The translations under genes and the position numbers were made by a program. A stretch of DNA of 64,000 bases from Methylonatrum kenyense (lineage in GTDB: Bacteria > Pseudomonadota > Gammaproteobacteria > Nitrococcales > Aquisalimonadaceae). Under the pieces are notes generated by a model. The model was given only the letters and a program-made list of their open reading frames with translations. It was not told the DNA's origin and searched no databases. Positions 32,692-39,573 of the stretch are shown piece after piece (the stretch's first letter is position 1; each line of letters begins with the position of its first letter). The DNA lies in assembly GCF_023195885.1 (NCBI RefSeq), contig NZ_JALPKO010000006.1:124001-188000 (forward strand). Reading direction: 5' to 3'.

Positions 32692-32768
32692 GCCGCTGTG
32701 GACGCATATTCGTATCGACAGACAGGTCGGCTGCCCGTCCGGCCCCACAACACGATGAATGGAATCAC

Positions 32769-34019
32769 ATGGCACTGATTGTTCAGAAATACGGTGGTAC
32801 CTCGGTCGGCAGTCCCGAGCGCATCGAGCGGGTTGCCGAAAGGGTTATCACCGCGCGAGAGGCCGGCCACGACGTCATCGTCGTTGTCTCGGCGATGAGC
32901 GGTGAGACCAATCGGCTGCTGGAACTGGCGCGTTCACTGCACCCGTCGCCGCCGGCCCGGCTGTCCGATCTGCTGGTTTCCACCGGCGAGCAGGTAACCA
33001 TTTCCCTGCTCGGCATGGCGCTGGAGAATCGCGGTTGCCCGACCCGGTGCTATACCGGTGCGCAGGTCCGCATTCTCACTGATAGCGCGCACAGCAAGGC
33101 GCGAATCCAGGAAATCGATGCCAAGGTGCTGACCGAGGACATGAAGGCCGGTCGAGTCGCGGTTGTAGCCGGTTTCCAGGGTGTCGATCCGACCGGTGCC
33201 ATCACGACGTTGGGACGCGGCGGTTCCGACACCACGGCTGTCGCCCTTGCGGCGGCGCTGAAGGCCGATGAATGCCAGATTTACACTGATGTGGATGGCG
33301 TCTACACCACGGATCCGCGGGTGGTGGCGAAGGCCCGTCGGCTGAAGCGCATCACCTTCGAGGAAATGCTGGAAATGGCCAGTCTCGGCTCCAAGATCCT
33401 GCAGATCCGGGCCGTCGAATTCGCCGGCAAGTACCACGTGCCGCTGCGCGTGCTGTCCAGTTTCGAGGACGGCCCTGGCACCCTGATTACGTTTGAGGAT
33501 GAAACCATGGAAGAACCGCTGATCTCTGGCATTGCGTTCCACCGCGACGAGGCCAAGCTTACAGTGCTGGGTGTGCCGGATCGTCCGGGGATTGCCGGCG
33601 CGATCCTGGGGCCGGTGTCGGACGCCAATATCGAAGTGGACATGATCGTTCAGAACATCAGCCAGTCGGGCGCCACCGACTTCACGTTCACGATCCACCG
33701 CAATGATTACGAGAAGGCGCTGCAGATTCTTGAAAAGACGTGCAACGATCTGGGCGCACGTGAGGTCTACGGAGACACGAAAATCGTCAAGCTGTCGCTT
33801 GTCGGGGTAGGGATGCGATCCCATGCGGGCGTTGCCAGCACGATGTTCAAGGCGCTGGCCGATGAGGGTATCAACATCCAGATGATTTCCACCTCCGAGA
33901 TCAAGATCTCGGTGGTCATCGAAGAGAAATATCTGGAGCTTGGCGTCCGTGCACTGCATTCGGCGTTCGGCCTGGACGACGAATCCGCTCAGGTTCAGGT
34001 TGAAGGGCAGGGCAGCTGA
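32769..34019 (+). CDS. lysC: Aspartate kinase
   Basis: Aspartokinase makes aspartyl-phosphate for lysine, threonine and methionine. The 416-residue protein starts with the kinase signature VQKYGGTSVGSPERIERV. LGRGGSDTTAVALAAAL and CQIYTDVDGVYTTDPRVV follow, then two C-terminal ACT domains (about residues 265-410) for allosteric feedback. As a single-domain kinase it lacks a fused homoserine dehydrogenase. It lies 77 bases after alaS and upstream of csrA, the standard order. Confidence 0.95.
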   Translation: MALIVQKYGGTSVGSPERIERVAERVITAREAGHDVIVVVSAMSGETNRLLELARSLHPSPPARLSDLLVSTGEQVTISLLGMALENRGCPTRCYTGAQVRILTDSAHSKARIQEIDAKVLTEDMKAGRVAVVAGFQGVDPTGAITTLGRGGSDTTAVALAAALKADECQIYTDVDGVYTTDPRVVAKARRLKRITFEEMLEMASLGSKILQIRAVEFAGKYHVPLRVLSSFEDGPGTLITFEDETMEEPLISGIAFHRDEAKLTVLGVPDRPGIAGAILGPVSDANIEVDMIVQNISQSGATDFTFTIHRNDYEKALQILEKTCNDLGAREVYGDTKIVKLSLVGVGMRSHAGVASTMFKALADEGINIQMISTSEIKISVVIEEKYLELGVRALHSAFGLDDESAQVQVEGQGS

Positions 34020-34179
34020 CAGCAGGTCCTGCGAGACAGAGTTGAAGTTGGGGCGGGAAGTGGTTCCCGCTCCGGGGTCTCACTGAGGCCGCGCGTTGGT
34101 ACCAGGAAGGGGGGGCGCTGAACTTGAGCCGGTTTAGCGGTCTTAGAAAGGACACCTCGGGATTGAGGAGTAGGCAACG

Positions 34180-34371
34180 ATGCTGATTTTGACCAGGCGC
34201 GTGGGAGAGACACTGATGATCGGCGACGAAATCACCGTCACCGTGCTTGGTGTGAAAGGAAACCAGGTGCGCATTGGCGTTAACGCCCCACGCGACGTTT
34301 CCGTGCACCGCGAAGAAATCTACGACCGTATCCGCGAAGAGGGCGGCGGCAATCCGGAGCAAAAGGACTAA
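34180..34371 (+). CDS. csrA: Carbon storage regulator CsrA
   Basis: A 63-residue homodimeric RNA-binding protein that blocks or stabilises mRNAs at GGA motifs. The sequence begins [16 protein letters not shown] and contains the RNA-contact segments [18 protein letters not shown]. The ribosome site TTGAGGAGTAGG precedes ATG 34180. A 7-bp hairpin GCGGGAA/TTCCCGC (34053-34070) sits in the lysC-csrA gap and may attenuate read-through. tRNA-Ser follows, as in many relatives. Confidence 0.97.
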   Translation: MLILTRRVGETLMIGDEITVTVLGVKGNQVRIGVNAPRDVSVHREEIYDRIREEGGGNPEQKD

Positions 34372-34382
34372 GCCTCCCAGGG

Positions 34383-34411
34383 TTTACGCTGCAGGCCCGA
34401 TCCACTATCCT
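34383..34411 (+). promoter_or_regulatory. Predicted promoter of tRNA-Ser
   Basis: TTTACG (34383-34388), a 17-base spacer and TATCCT (34406-34411), followed by a GC-rich discriminator TTGCGGCC. Transcription would start about 26 bases before the tRNA. Confidence 0.5.
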
Positions 34412-34443
34412 TGCGGCCTTCGCTTCGGCGAGTACCAGATACC

Positions 34444-34534
34444 GGAGAGGTGGCCGAGCGGCTGAAGGCGCTCCCCTGCTAAGGGAGTATGGGTCAAAAG
34501 CCCATCGAGGGTTCGAATCCCTCCCTCTCCGCCA
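34444..34534 (+). tRNA. tRNA-Ser(GCU)
   Basis: A 91-base class II tRNA. The acceptor GGAGAGG pairs with CCTCTCC, discriminator G and an encoded CCA follow. Anticodon stem CTCCC/GGGAG encloses the loop CTGCTAA with anticodon GCT at 34478-34480. A long variable arm (TATGGGTCAAAAGCCCATC) and T-arm GAGGGTTCGAATCCCTC are present. The CCA runs directly into a 24-bp hairpin. Confidence 0.97.
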
Positions 34535-34584
34535 TACAAATGAAAAGGGGGTGTCCGAATGGACACCCCCTTTTCATTTGTATG
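34533..34584 (+). terminator. 24-bp perfect hairpin after tRNA-Ser
   Basis: Positions 34533-34556 and 34561-34584 are perfect inverses (24 bp) around a GAAT loop. The stem starts with the last two bases of the tRNA CCA. The right arm contains CCCCCTTTTC, so it can end tRNA transcription, but it is far longer than a usual terminator. Similarity continues beyond the stem into the tRNA T-arm, which suggests an inverted duplication. Confidence 0.75.
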
Positions 34585-34623
34585 CGAAAAGAAGATTCGA
34601 ACCCGAGATAATAAAAAAGTCGG

Positions 34624-34700
34624 GTTCGATTACCGAAGCGAAGCGCAGGGAAGTCGCAGGAGCGCAGCGACTGCGACAATCCCGACCCAACCGGTTGCCG
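34624..34700 (+). repeat. Hairpin repeat, unit A
   Basis: Starts GTTCGATTACCGAAGCGAAG and ends CGGTTGCCG. It contains a perfect stem GTCGCAG/CTGCGAC. It aligns at both ends with unit B at 34740-34818, while the stem sequence differs and stays paired. Confidence 0.55.
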
Positions 34701-34739
34701 TGACGCTCGGATCGAAGAGCACCGTACCTAATGGACCAC

Positions 34740-34818
34740 GTTCGATTGCCGTAGCGAAGCGAAGGCAACCCCCGTCGCCGCGGAGAGGCGACGACCACCC
34801 CTCCCCAATCGGTTGCCG
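34740..34818 (+). repeat. Hairpin repeat, unit B
   Basis: Starts GTTCGATTGCCGTAGCGAAG and ends CGGTTGCCG, like unit A. Its stem CGTCGCC/GGCGACG occupies the same place as the unit A stem but with other base pairs. Confidence 0.55.
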
Positions 34819-35053
34819 CAAACCCCTGCCGAAGCCACCTGCCGGGTATTTCCCGGCTGCCAGGGGCACGCGAAGCGTACGGAACCCAGTTGGCACCTGA
34901 CTACTGGCTGGATGGCACCTGTCGAGCAACGATCAGACCCTGCCCGAAAACCTGATCGCAACCACATCCACCTGCGATCGCCCCACCTATACTCGCAGAA
35001 CCTTCATCCAACATCGCTTTCAAAGCCAGAGACGCCGCCACGGATCCGCCGCC

Positions 35054-35920
35054 ATGCGCCGATTTCATCCCTACGCCTTGTTGTTGATCCTGCTGCTGCC
35101 CCTGCAGGCGCAGGCGGCAGGCCTGATTGGTGACCGTGACAATTTCCTGGCCTGTCGCGAAGGCGATGAAGCGCTGTGCGACCCCGGTCTGCTCTCGGAA
35201 GCACAGCGGGAGACCGTCGAGAAAGCGGCCCAGCGGCGCAACGTGCAGGCCTGTATCCGAGGCACTGATGCCTGCCGTCGTGATCGCCTGACGGAGTCTC
35301 AGCGCTACGAGGTCGACGAAGAGCGGTATTCCATCAATTACAGCCTCTGCCTTGCCGGCGACTCCGCCTGCCGTTGGGAACAGCTTTCCAGCGCGCAATA
35401 CCTGGAGGCCGAGGAGAGATCCGATAAACGCAACCTCGAATCCTGCATGGTCGGGGGACCCTGTGATTCCGATCGGCTCAGTGACCGGCAGCAGGCTGAA
35501 GTCGAGATCACCGTGCGCCAGCGCAATTTTCAGGACTGTGTGGCGCGTGCGCCGGAGTGTCAGCGAAGCGTGCTGACCGAGTCACAACGGAACGAGGTGG
35601 ATCGACGGCTGGCGGAACGCAATTTCAATGCCTGTCTGCGGGACGACGGACGTTGCGACTACGGCGCCCTGAGTGACGATCAGCGTGCAGCGGTGGATCG
35701 TGCCGAACGGCGCGCCGCCCAGCAGGCGGCCGCGCCACAGGTGGTGTACGTGCAACCAAGGCAACCGCGCCTGCGAACCCACACCTATGTTGGCGTCAAC
35801 GTCGGTCGCGGTTTCCGCCACCGCCGCGGCGTGACCACCGGATTCGGCATCGGCCGCAGCTTCGGTCACTCGCGGTTCCATCATGGTTGGCACGGACACT
35901 ACCACCCGTTCTACTGGTAA
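35054..35920 (+). CDS. Secreted protein with six Cys-pair repeats
   Basis: A 288-residue exported protein of no recognised family. A signal peptide (YALLLILLLPLQAQA) precedes six repeats of about 31-34 residues between about residues 28 and 222. Each follows the pattern RNxxxC, five to seven residues, C, then L(S/T)xxQ and a charged helix. For example NVQACIRGTDACRRDRLTES and NFNACLRDDGRCDYGALSDD. The even Cys spacing suggests one disulfide per repeat after periplasmic oxidation. The C-terminus is Pro/Arg- then His/Gly-rich (HHGWHGHYHPFYW) and may bind metal. The two flanking tRNA genes and noncoding debris suggest an accessory gene. Confidence 0.8.
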   Translation: MRRFHPYALLLILLLPLQAQAAGLIGDRDNFLACREGDEALCDPGLLSEAQRETVEKAAQRRNVQACIRGTDACRRDRLTESQRYEVDEERYSINYSLCLAGDSACRWEQLSSAQYLEAEERSDKRNLESCMVGGPCDSDRLSDRQQAEVEITVRQRNFQDCVARAPECQRSVLTESQRNEVDRRLAERNFNACLRDDGRCDYGALSDDQRAAVDRAERRAAQQAAAPQVVYVQPRQPRLRTHTYVGVNVGRGFRHRRGVTTGFGIGRSFGHSRFHHGWHGHYHPFYW

Positions 35921-35928
35921 GGAGTCGT

Positions 35929-35957
35929 TTGACTGTCCCCGGCAATTTATGGATACT
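35929..35957 (+). promoter_or_regulatory. Predicted promoter of tRNA-Arg
   Basis: TTGACT (35929-35934), a 17-base spacer and GATACT (35952-35957), with a GC-rich discriminator CTCGGCCC. The predicted start is about 11 bases before the tRNA. It lies just after the stop codon of the Cys-repeat protein. Confidence 0.6.
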
Positions 35958-35974
35958 CTCGGCCCTCAAACAAC

Positions 35975-36051
35975 GCGCCCGTAGCTCAGCTGGATAGAGT
36001 ACCTGGCTACGAACCAGGCGGTCGGAGGTTCGAATCCTTCCGGGCGCGCCA
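35975..36051 (+). tRNA. tRNA-Arg(ACG)
   Basis: A 77-base tRNA with acceptor GCGCCCG/CGGGCGC, discriminator G and encoded CCA. Anticodon stem CCTGG/CCAGG encloses the loop CTACGAA, with anticodon ACG at 36009-36011. The T-arm is GGAGGTTCGAATCCTTC. The A34 would be edited to inosine to read CGN codons. An insertion-sequence remnant abuts its 3' end. Confidence 0.97.
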
Positions 36052-36061
36052 TACGAAAGAA

Positions 36062-36360
36062 GGTCTGTACCGGACACATGGGTTACAGATCATACCGAGC
36101 ACATCGGTAACACTTTTGGCCCGAAGGGATTCTCGGCGGGTTCGACGCGATCCGCGTCCTCGTCGAAGAATCCCAGGTCATATTGCATGAAGCTGACGCG
36201 CCAGATCCTGTCAGCGACCTCCCGAACGCCCACGTGCTGTCCTGCGAATACGGTGCTCAGGCTGAGAACCCTTCCGTCCTGATCCGCGACAGACCACGTG
36301 CCCGTTACATCGTGATAACACGCTCCCATTTTGCGATACTGGCGCCTGTTAAGGGCGACC
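36062..36360 (-). pseudogene. Insertion-sequence remnant: transposase C-terminus and end
   Basis: On the minus strand the reading frame ending at 36090 encodes a typical C-terminal segment of integrase-core (DDE) transposases: GTWSVADQDGRVLSLSTVFA, then VREVADRIWRVSFMQYDLGF, ending NPFGPKVLPMCSV. Outside the stop are two imperfect direct repeats of about 20 bases, TGTTACCGATGTGCTCGGTA and TGTAACCCATGTGTCCGGTA, as at an IS end. The N-terminal and catalytic parts are missing, so it is inactive. IS3/IS481-type placement is a judgement from style. It lies next to the tRNA-Arg gene. Confidence 0.65.
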
Positions 36361-36575
36361 CCGACCGAAAGGCGGGCACGCAAAATCACCGGCCTAAAGA
36401 CCTTCGATTCTACGGCAGCGGGATTGCCGACAGGCGTTGCGGCGTACAAGGCCTGCCGTCAGTCCATCTCCCGTATCGAGTTCACAGGCCCTGGTTTGGC
36501 TCTCGGCGCTGTTTCTCGGGTCGGCCCAACCGTTCTCAGCTTGGGTCACGGATCCGACCGCCAGGGAGTAGCGCA
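36361..36575. other. Upstream region of the LOV protein gene
   Basis: About 215 bases between the IS remnant and the GGDEF/EAL gene. The plus frame is open through it but reads as non-protein-like sequence. No convincing sigma-70 promoter was found. The last bases carry the ribosome site AGGGAG. Confidence 0.4.
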
Positions 36576-39224
36576 TTGGCTGATGAAACCTCGTTGCTGG
36601 AAGCACAACAGACCGTCCATGAGCTGATTGCGGAACGGACACCTCTTCCGCAGATGCTGGACAGCATCGCAAACTGGATCGGAATTCTGCTCCCGCAGGC
36701 CACTGTCGCCTTCATGCGTTACGATGCCGACGCCCACGCGCTGAGCTTGATTCCGAGCGCTCGGTTCTCGCAAACCTACACGCAACTTCTTCAACAGGTG
36801 CCCGTCGGACCGTTTCGGTCAGCCTCCTTCGGTGCCGCGGCCCATGACCGTCACCTGGTGGTGACGGATGACATCGCAACAGATCCGCGCTGGCTGCCAT
36901 TTAGAGAAGGTGCGATGGCTGAGGGCTTTCGGTCCTGCTGGTCGAACCCGATTGTCGCACCGGACGGTGAATTGCTTGGGACCTTTGGCGCCTATTACGC
37001 AAGCCCGGCCTTGCCGACAAGTGCGGCAAAAAAGCGACTGAAACAGGCCTCCGCCCTGATTGGTCTGGCCCTGGTCCGCGACCGTGACAGTCAGCGTCAC
37101 CAGGAGGCCACCGAGTGGCATCACTCATTGTTCGTGAATCATCCGGAAGGCGTTTATGACCTCGACCTGCAGGGGCGCTTTCAGCGATGCAATGCCGCAT
37201 TGGAACGAATCACCGGCTACCGGGAAATCGAAATAATCGGCCGATATTTCAACGAGATTGTTGATCCGCGCTACCGGGAGATGACCCAGCGCTGCTTCGA
37301 TGCCGTGTGTCGAGGAGAGGCGCCGACCTATGAAACGCAGTGCACGCATGCCGACGGCCACAGCTATATCCTGGAGGTCACCAAATTTCCCGTCACCATC
37401 GAAGACAAGGTGGTCGGGGTATCCGGAATCTGCCGTGACGTGACCGAACGCATGCGTCGCAACGAAGAGCTGCGCATACTGAAACGCGGGATCGATACGA
37501 GTCCCAGTGGCATGCTACTTGTTGATGCGCGCGAACCAGATATGCCCATCGTTTACGCCAATCCTGCGTTTACACAGATCACGGGCTACGCCCAGCAAGA
37601 AATTCTTGGCCGGAACTGTCGCTTTCTGCAGGGACCGGATAGCGACCCGGACGTTATTCAAGGGATTCGTCGTGCTATTCGGGCATTTCATGATGCCAGC
37701 GTCGTTCTGCTCAACAACCGGAAGGACGGCACGACATTCTGGAATCACTTGACCATCAGTCCTGTTTTCGATGACGACGGAATATGCACCCACTTCATCG
37801 GTATTCAGCAGGACGTCACCCGGCAGAAGGAACAGGAAGCCCATATTGCCTATCAGGCGACTCATGATCTGCTGACAGGATTGCCCAATTTCTCGGCGTT
37901 CTACGACCGTGTGGAAGAGGCAATGGAGCGGTTTCGCCAAGGTGCCGGGGCGGCCGCGGTTCTATCCCTCAACCTGGATGGTTTCAAAGCCATCAATGAC
38001 GAGCTCGGCCACGACATAGGCAACGAGGTGCTTGCGGCCGTCGCACAACGGCTCGCGCCTTTGGCAGGACCCGATGACTTGGTGGCCCGTCTGGTGGGTG
38101 ATGAGTTCGCCATCCTTCTGGTCAGTGACGTTGACCAGGAGCGCGTTGTCCGGTTGGCCAAACGAATTCTCGCAACCTTGGGCGAGCCGACTGAAGTGGC
38201 GGGATCTCCGATTCACCTGAGTGCGAGTATTGGTATTGCTTGTACGCGTCATTCCATGAGTGACGACTATGAACTGATGCAATGTGCGGATCTCGCCCTG
38301 GAGCAAGCCAAACGCCAGGGACGCAATACCTGGCAGTGGTACCGGAGCAGCCGCTCAGAGGGTATCCGCGAGAGCGTAGCGATGCGTCACGACCTGCACG
38401 CCGCACTGCGGGAAGAGCAGTTCGAGTTGCACTACCAACCTGTGGTCGATGCCTTGAGTGGCCGAATCCGTAGCGTGGAAGCACTGGTCCGGTGGCATCA
38501 CCCAAAGCGTGGCGTGGTTTCGCCTGGCGTATTCATTCCCTTGGCGGAACGCACTGGTCAAATTGTCCCCCTGGGACGCTGGGTGCTACACCGGGCCTGC
38601 CGGGACATGATGGCGTTAAATTCCCGGCACGGGCGTACGCTGCCGGTGGCCGTGAACATCTCCTCACTTCAATTTGGTCGCGAGGGCTTCCTCGGGGATG
38701 TGCAGCGAACACTTGAGGAGACCGGCTTGTCCCCTCGCTTGCTGGAACTGGAAGTTACCGAGAGCGTCCTGATCGACGGGGCCGAGCCCGTTATCGACCT
38801 GATGAACGCACTTCGACGTATGGGGGTGAAAGCCGCTATCGATGACTTCGGAACCGGTTTCTCCAGCCTGAGCTACCTGAGGGACTTGCCCACTCACAAG
38901 GTGAAGCTCGATCAGAGTTTCGTCGCGAAGGCCTTAGATGATCGTCGTACGTCGGCAATCGTCCAGGGGGTTATCACCATGGCGCATCACATGGACATGG
39001 CCGTTGTCGCCGAGGGAATCGAAACCGATGAGGAATGCAACGATATGGTGCGACGGCAGTGTGACCTGCTGCAGGGTTATCTGTTTTCCCGCCCAGTGCC
39101 TTTAGGCGAGCTTGCTGGGTTGCCGGATGTCCTGCCTGTGACCCAATCCGCCCCGGTGTCACGTGGAAGGCATCCTCATGGTTCGCGAGGCATGGGGCAC
39201 ACCCACCAGGACCAATCGTACTAA
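36576..39224 (+). CDS. GAF-PAS-LOV-GGDEF-EAL cyclic-di-GMP signalling protein
   Basis: An 882-residue cytoplasmic protein with no membrane segment. Order: GAF (about 10-165), PAS (180-300), LOV-type PAS (305-425), GGDEF (430-590) and EAL (605-860). The LOV core has GRNCRFLQG at 345-353 with the adduct-forming Cys348, NNRKDG, FWNHL and FIGIQQDV, matching blue-light FMN photoreceptors. The GGDEF signature is VGDEF (507-511) and no RxxD inhibitory site is seen, so cyclase activity is doubtful. EAL (635-637), LELEVTES, IDDFGTGFSSLSYL, KLDQSF and VAEGIE are intact, favouring phosphodiesterase activity. TTG 36576 follows AGGGAG. The last residues read out of frame through another gene's relic. Confidence 0.9.
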   Translation: MADETSLLEAQQTVHELIAERTPLPQMLDSIANWIGILLPQATVAFMRYDADAHALSLIPSARFSQTYTQLLQQVPVGPFRSASFGAAAHDRHLVVTDDIATDPRWLPFREGAMAEGFRSCWSNPIVAPDGELLGTFGAYYASPALPTSAAKKRLKQASALIGLALVRDRDSQRHQEATEWHHSLFVNHPEGVYDLDLQGRFQRCNAALERITGYREIEIIGRYFNEIVDPRYREMTQRCFDAVCRGEAPTYETQCTHADGHSYILEVTKFPVTIEDKVVGVSGICRDVTERMRRNEELRILKRGIDTSPSGMLLVDAREPDMPIVYANPAFTQITGYAQQEILGRNCRFLQGPDSDPDVIQGIRRAIRAFHDASVVLLNNRKDGTTFWNHLTISPVFDDDGICTHFIGIQQDVTRQKEQEAHIAYQATHDLLTGLPNFSAFYDRVEEAMERFRQGAGAAAVLSLNLDGFKAINDELGHDIGNEVLAAVAQRLAPLAGPDDLVARLVGDEFAILLVSDVDQERVVRLAKRILATLGEPTEVAGSPIHLSASIGIACTRHSMSDDYELMQCADLALEQAKRQGRNTWQWYRSSRSEGIRESVAMRHDLHAALREEQFELHYQPVVDALSGRIRSVEALVRWHHPKRGVVSPGVFIPLAERTGQIVPLGRWVLHRACRDMMALNSRHGRTLPVAVNISSLQFGREGFLGDVQRTLEETGLSPRLLELEVTESVLIDGAEPVIDLMNALRRMGVKAAIDDFGTGFSSLSYLRDLPTHKVKLDQSFVAKALDDRRTSAIVQGVITMAHHMDMAVVAEGIETDEECNDMVRRQCDLLQGYLFSRPVPLGELAGLPDVLPVTQSAPVSRGRHPHGSRGMGHTHQDQSY

Positions 39225-39327
39225 CTCGAGCAGTGGCATCCGGGAGCAGTGGATATATCGCTACGGCCCTGGGCGCGCGAACTACGTCTATCTAGAAAAC
39301 GGCCGGGTGACCTCCATCCAGAACTAA
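39178..39327 (+). pseudogene. 3' remnant of a DUF2845-like small protein gene
   Basis: In the frame beginning ATG 39178, 49 codons end at TAA 39325-39327. They contain VREAWGTPTRTNRTNSSSGI, REQWIYRYGPGRANYVYLEN and GRVTSIQN. This is the 'WGxP...NRT...EQWVY...YVYxxNG' pattern of DUF2845-type periplasmic proteins. The signal peptide and N-terminus are missing, and the first 47 bases overlap the 3' end of the GGDEF/EAL gene in another frame. It looks like a target gene cut by the arrival of that gene. Confidence 0.62.
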
Positions 39328-39573
39328 TCCGGTTGCCAGAAGCGGTTCTCGGATTGCCGGGTTATACCCCCGTCTCCACGGAGAACGGCCCTTTCGGCGC
39401 GGCCGCGCCGAAACCTGTTTGCCGCCCGATTCACCCCCCCCCCCCGATTACTGAGCGAGGTGTGTCACTCACGTATACTGGCACCCGTGGTTTCGGTTTC
39501 TGTGTACACGGAAACCTCGGACCTGCTCACGTCCGCGACTGCTGTTGCATCTGCAGAGAACAATGGAGTACGC
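39328..39573. other. Intergenic region with 12-C homopolymer
   Basis: About 246 bases with no gene seen. It contains a run of 12 C at 39434-39445 and an isolated TATACT box at 39474-39479 about 95 bases before the oxidoreductase start; the -35 position is poor. Confidence 0.4.

Larger units (their letters stand above)
34585..35053. other. Noncoding tRNA-flanking region with degenerate repeats
   Basis: No credible gene. It holds a tRNA-T-arm-like GATTCGAACCC (34594-34604) facing opposite to tRNA-Ser, a 10-bp inverted pair TCGAACCCGA/TCGGGTTCGA (34597-34629), and two related 77-79 base repeats (34624-34700 and 34740-34818). A 7-bp inverted pair GATCGCA/TGCGATC (34954-34979) and a TATACT box (34988-34993) lie before the next gene. 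Confidence 0.6.

Noticed and set aside
34494-34679. Minus-strand peptide ending AEREGFEPSMGF
   Set aside because: This is the well-known false translation of a tRNA-Ser gene read backwards.
34624-34818. Integron attC-like sites
   Set aside because: The repeats end in CGGTTGCCG, which superficially resembles a recombination core, but there is no integrase and no cassette-like gene between them.
36183-36575. Longer N-terminus for the LOV protein
   Set aside because: This part overlaps the transposase relic in antisense and has no domain; TTG 36576 with AGGGAG is the sensible start.
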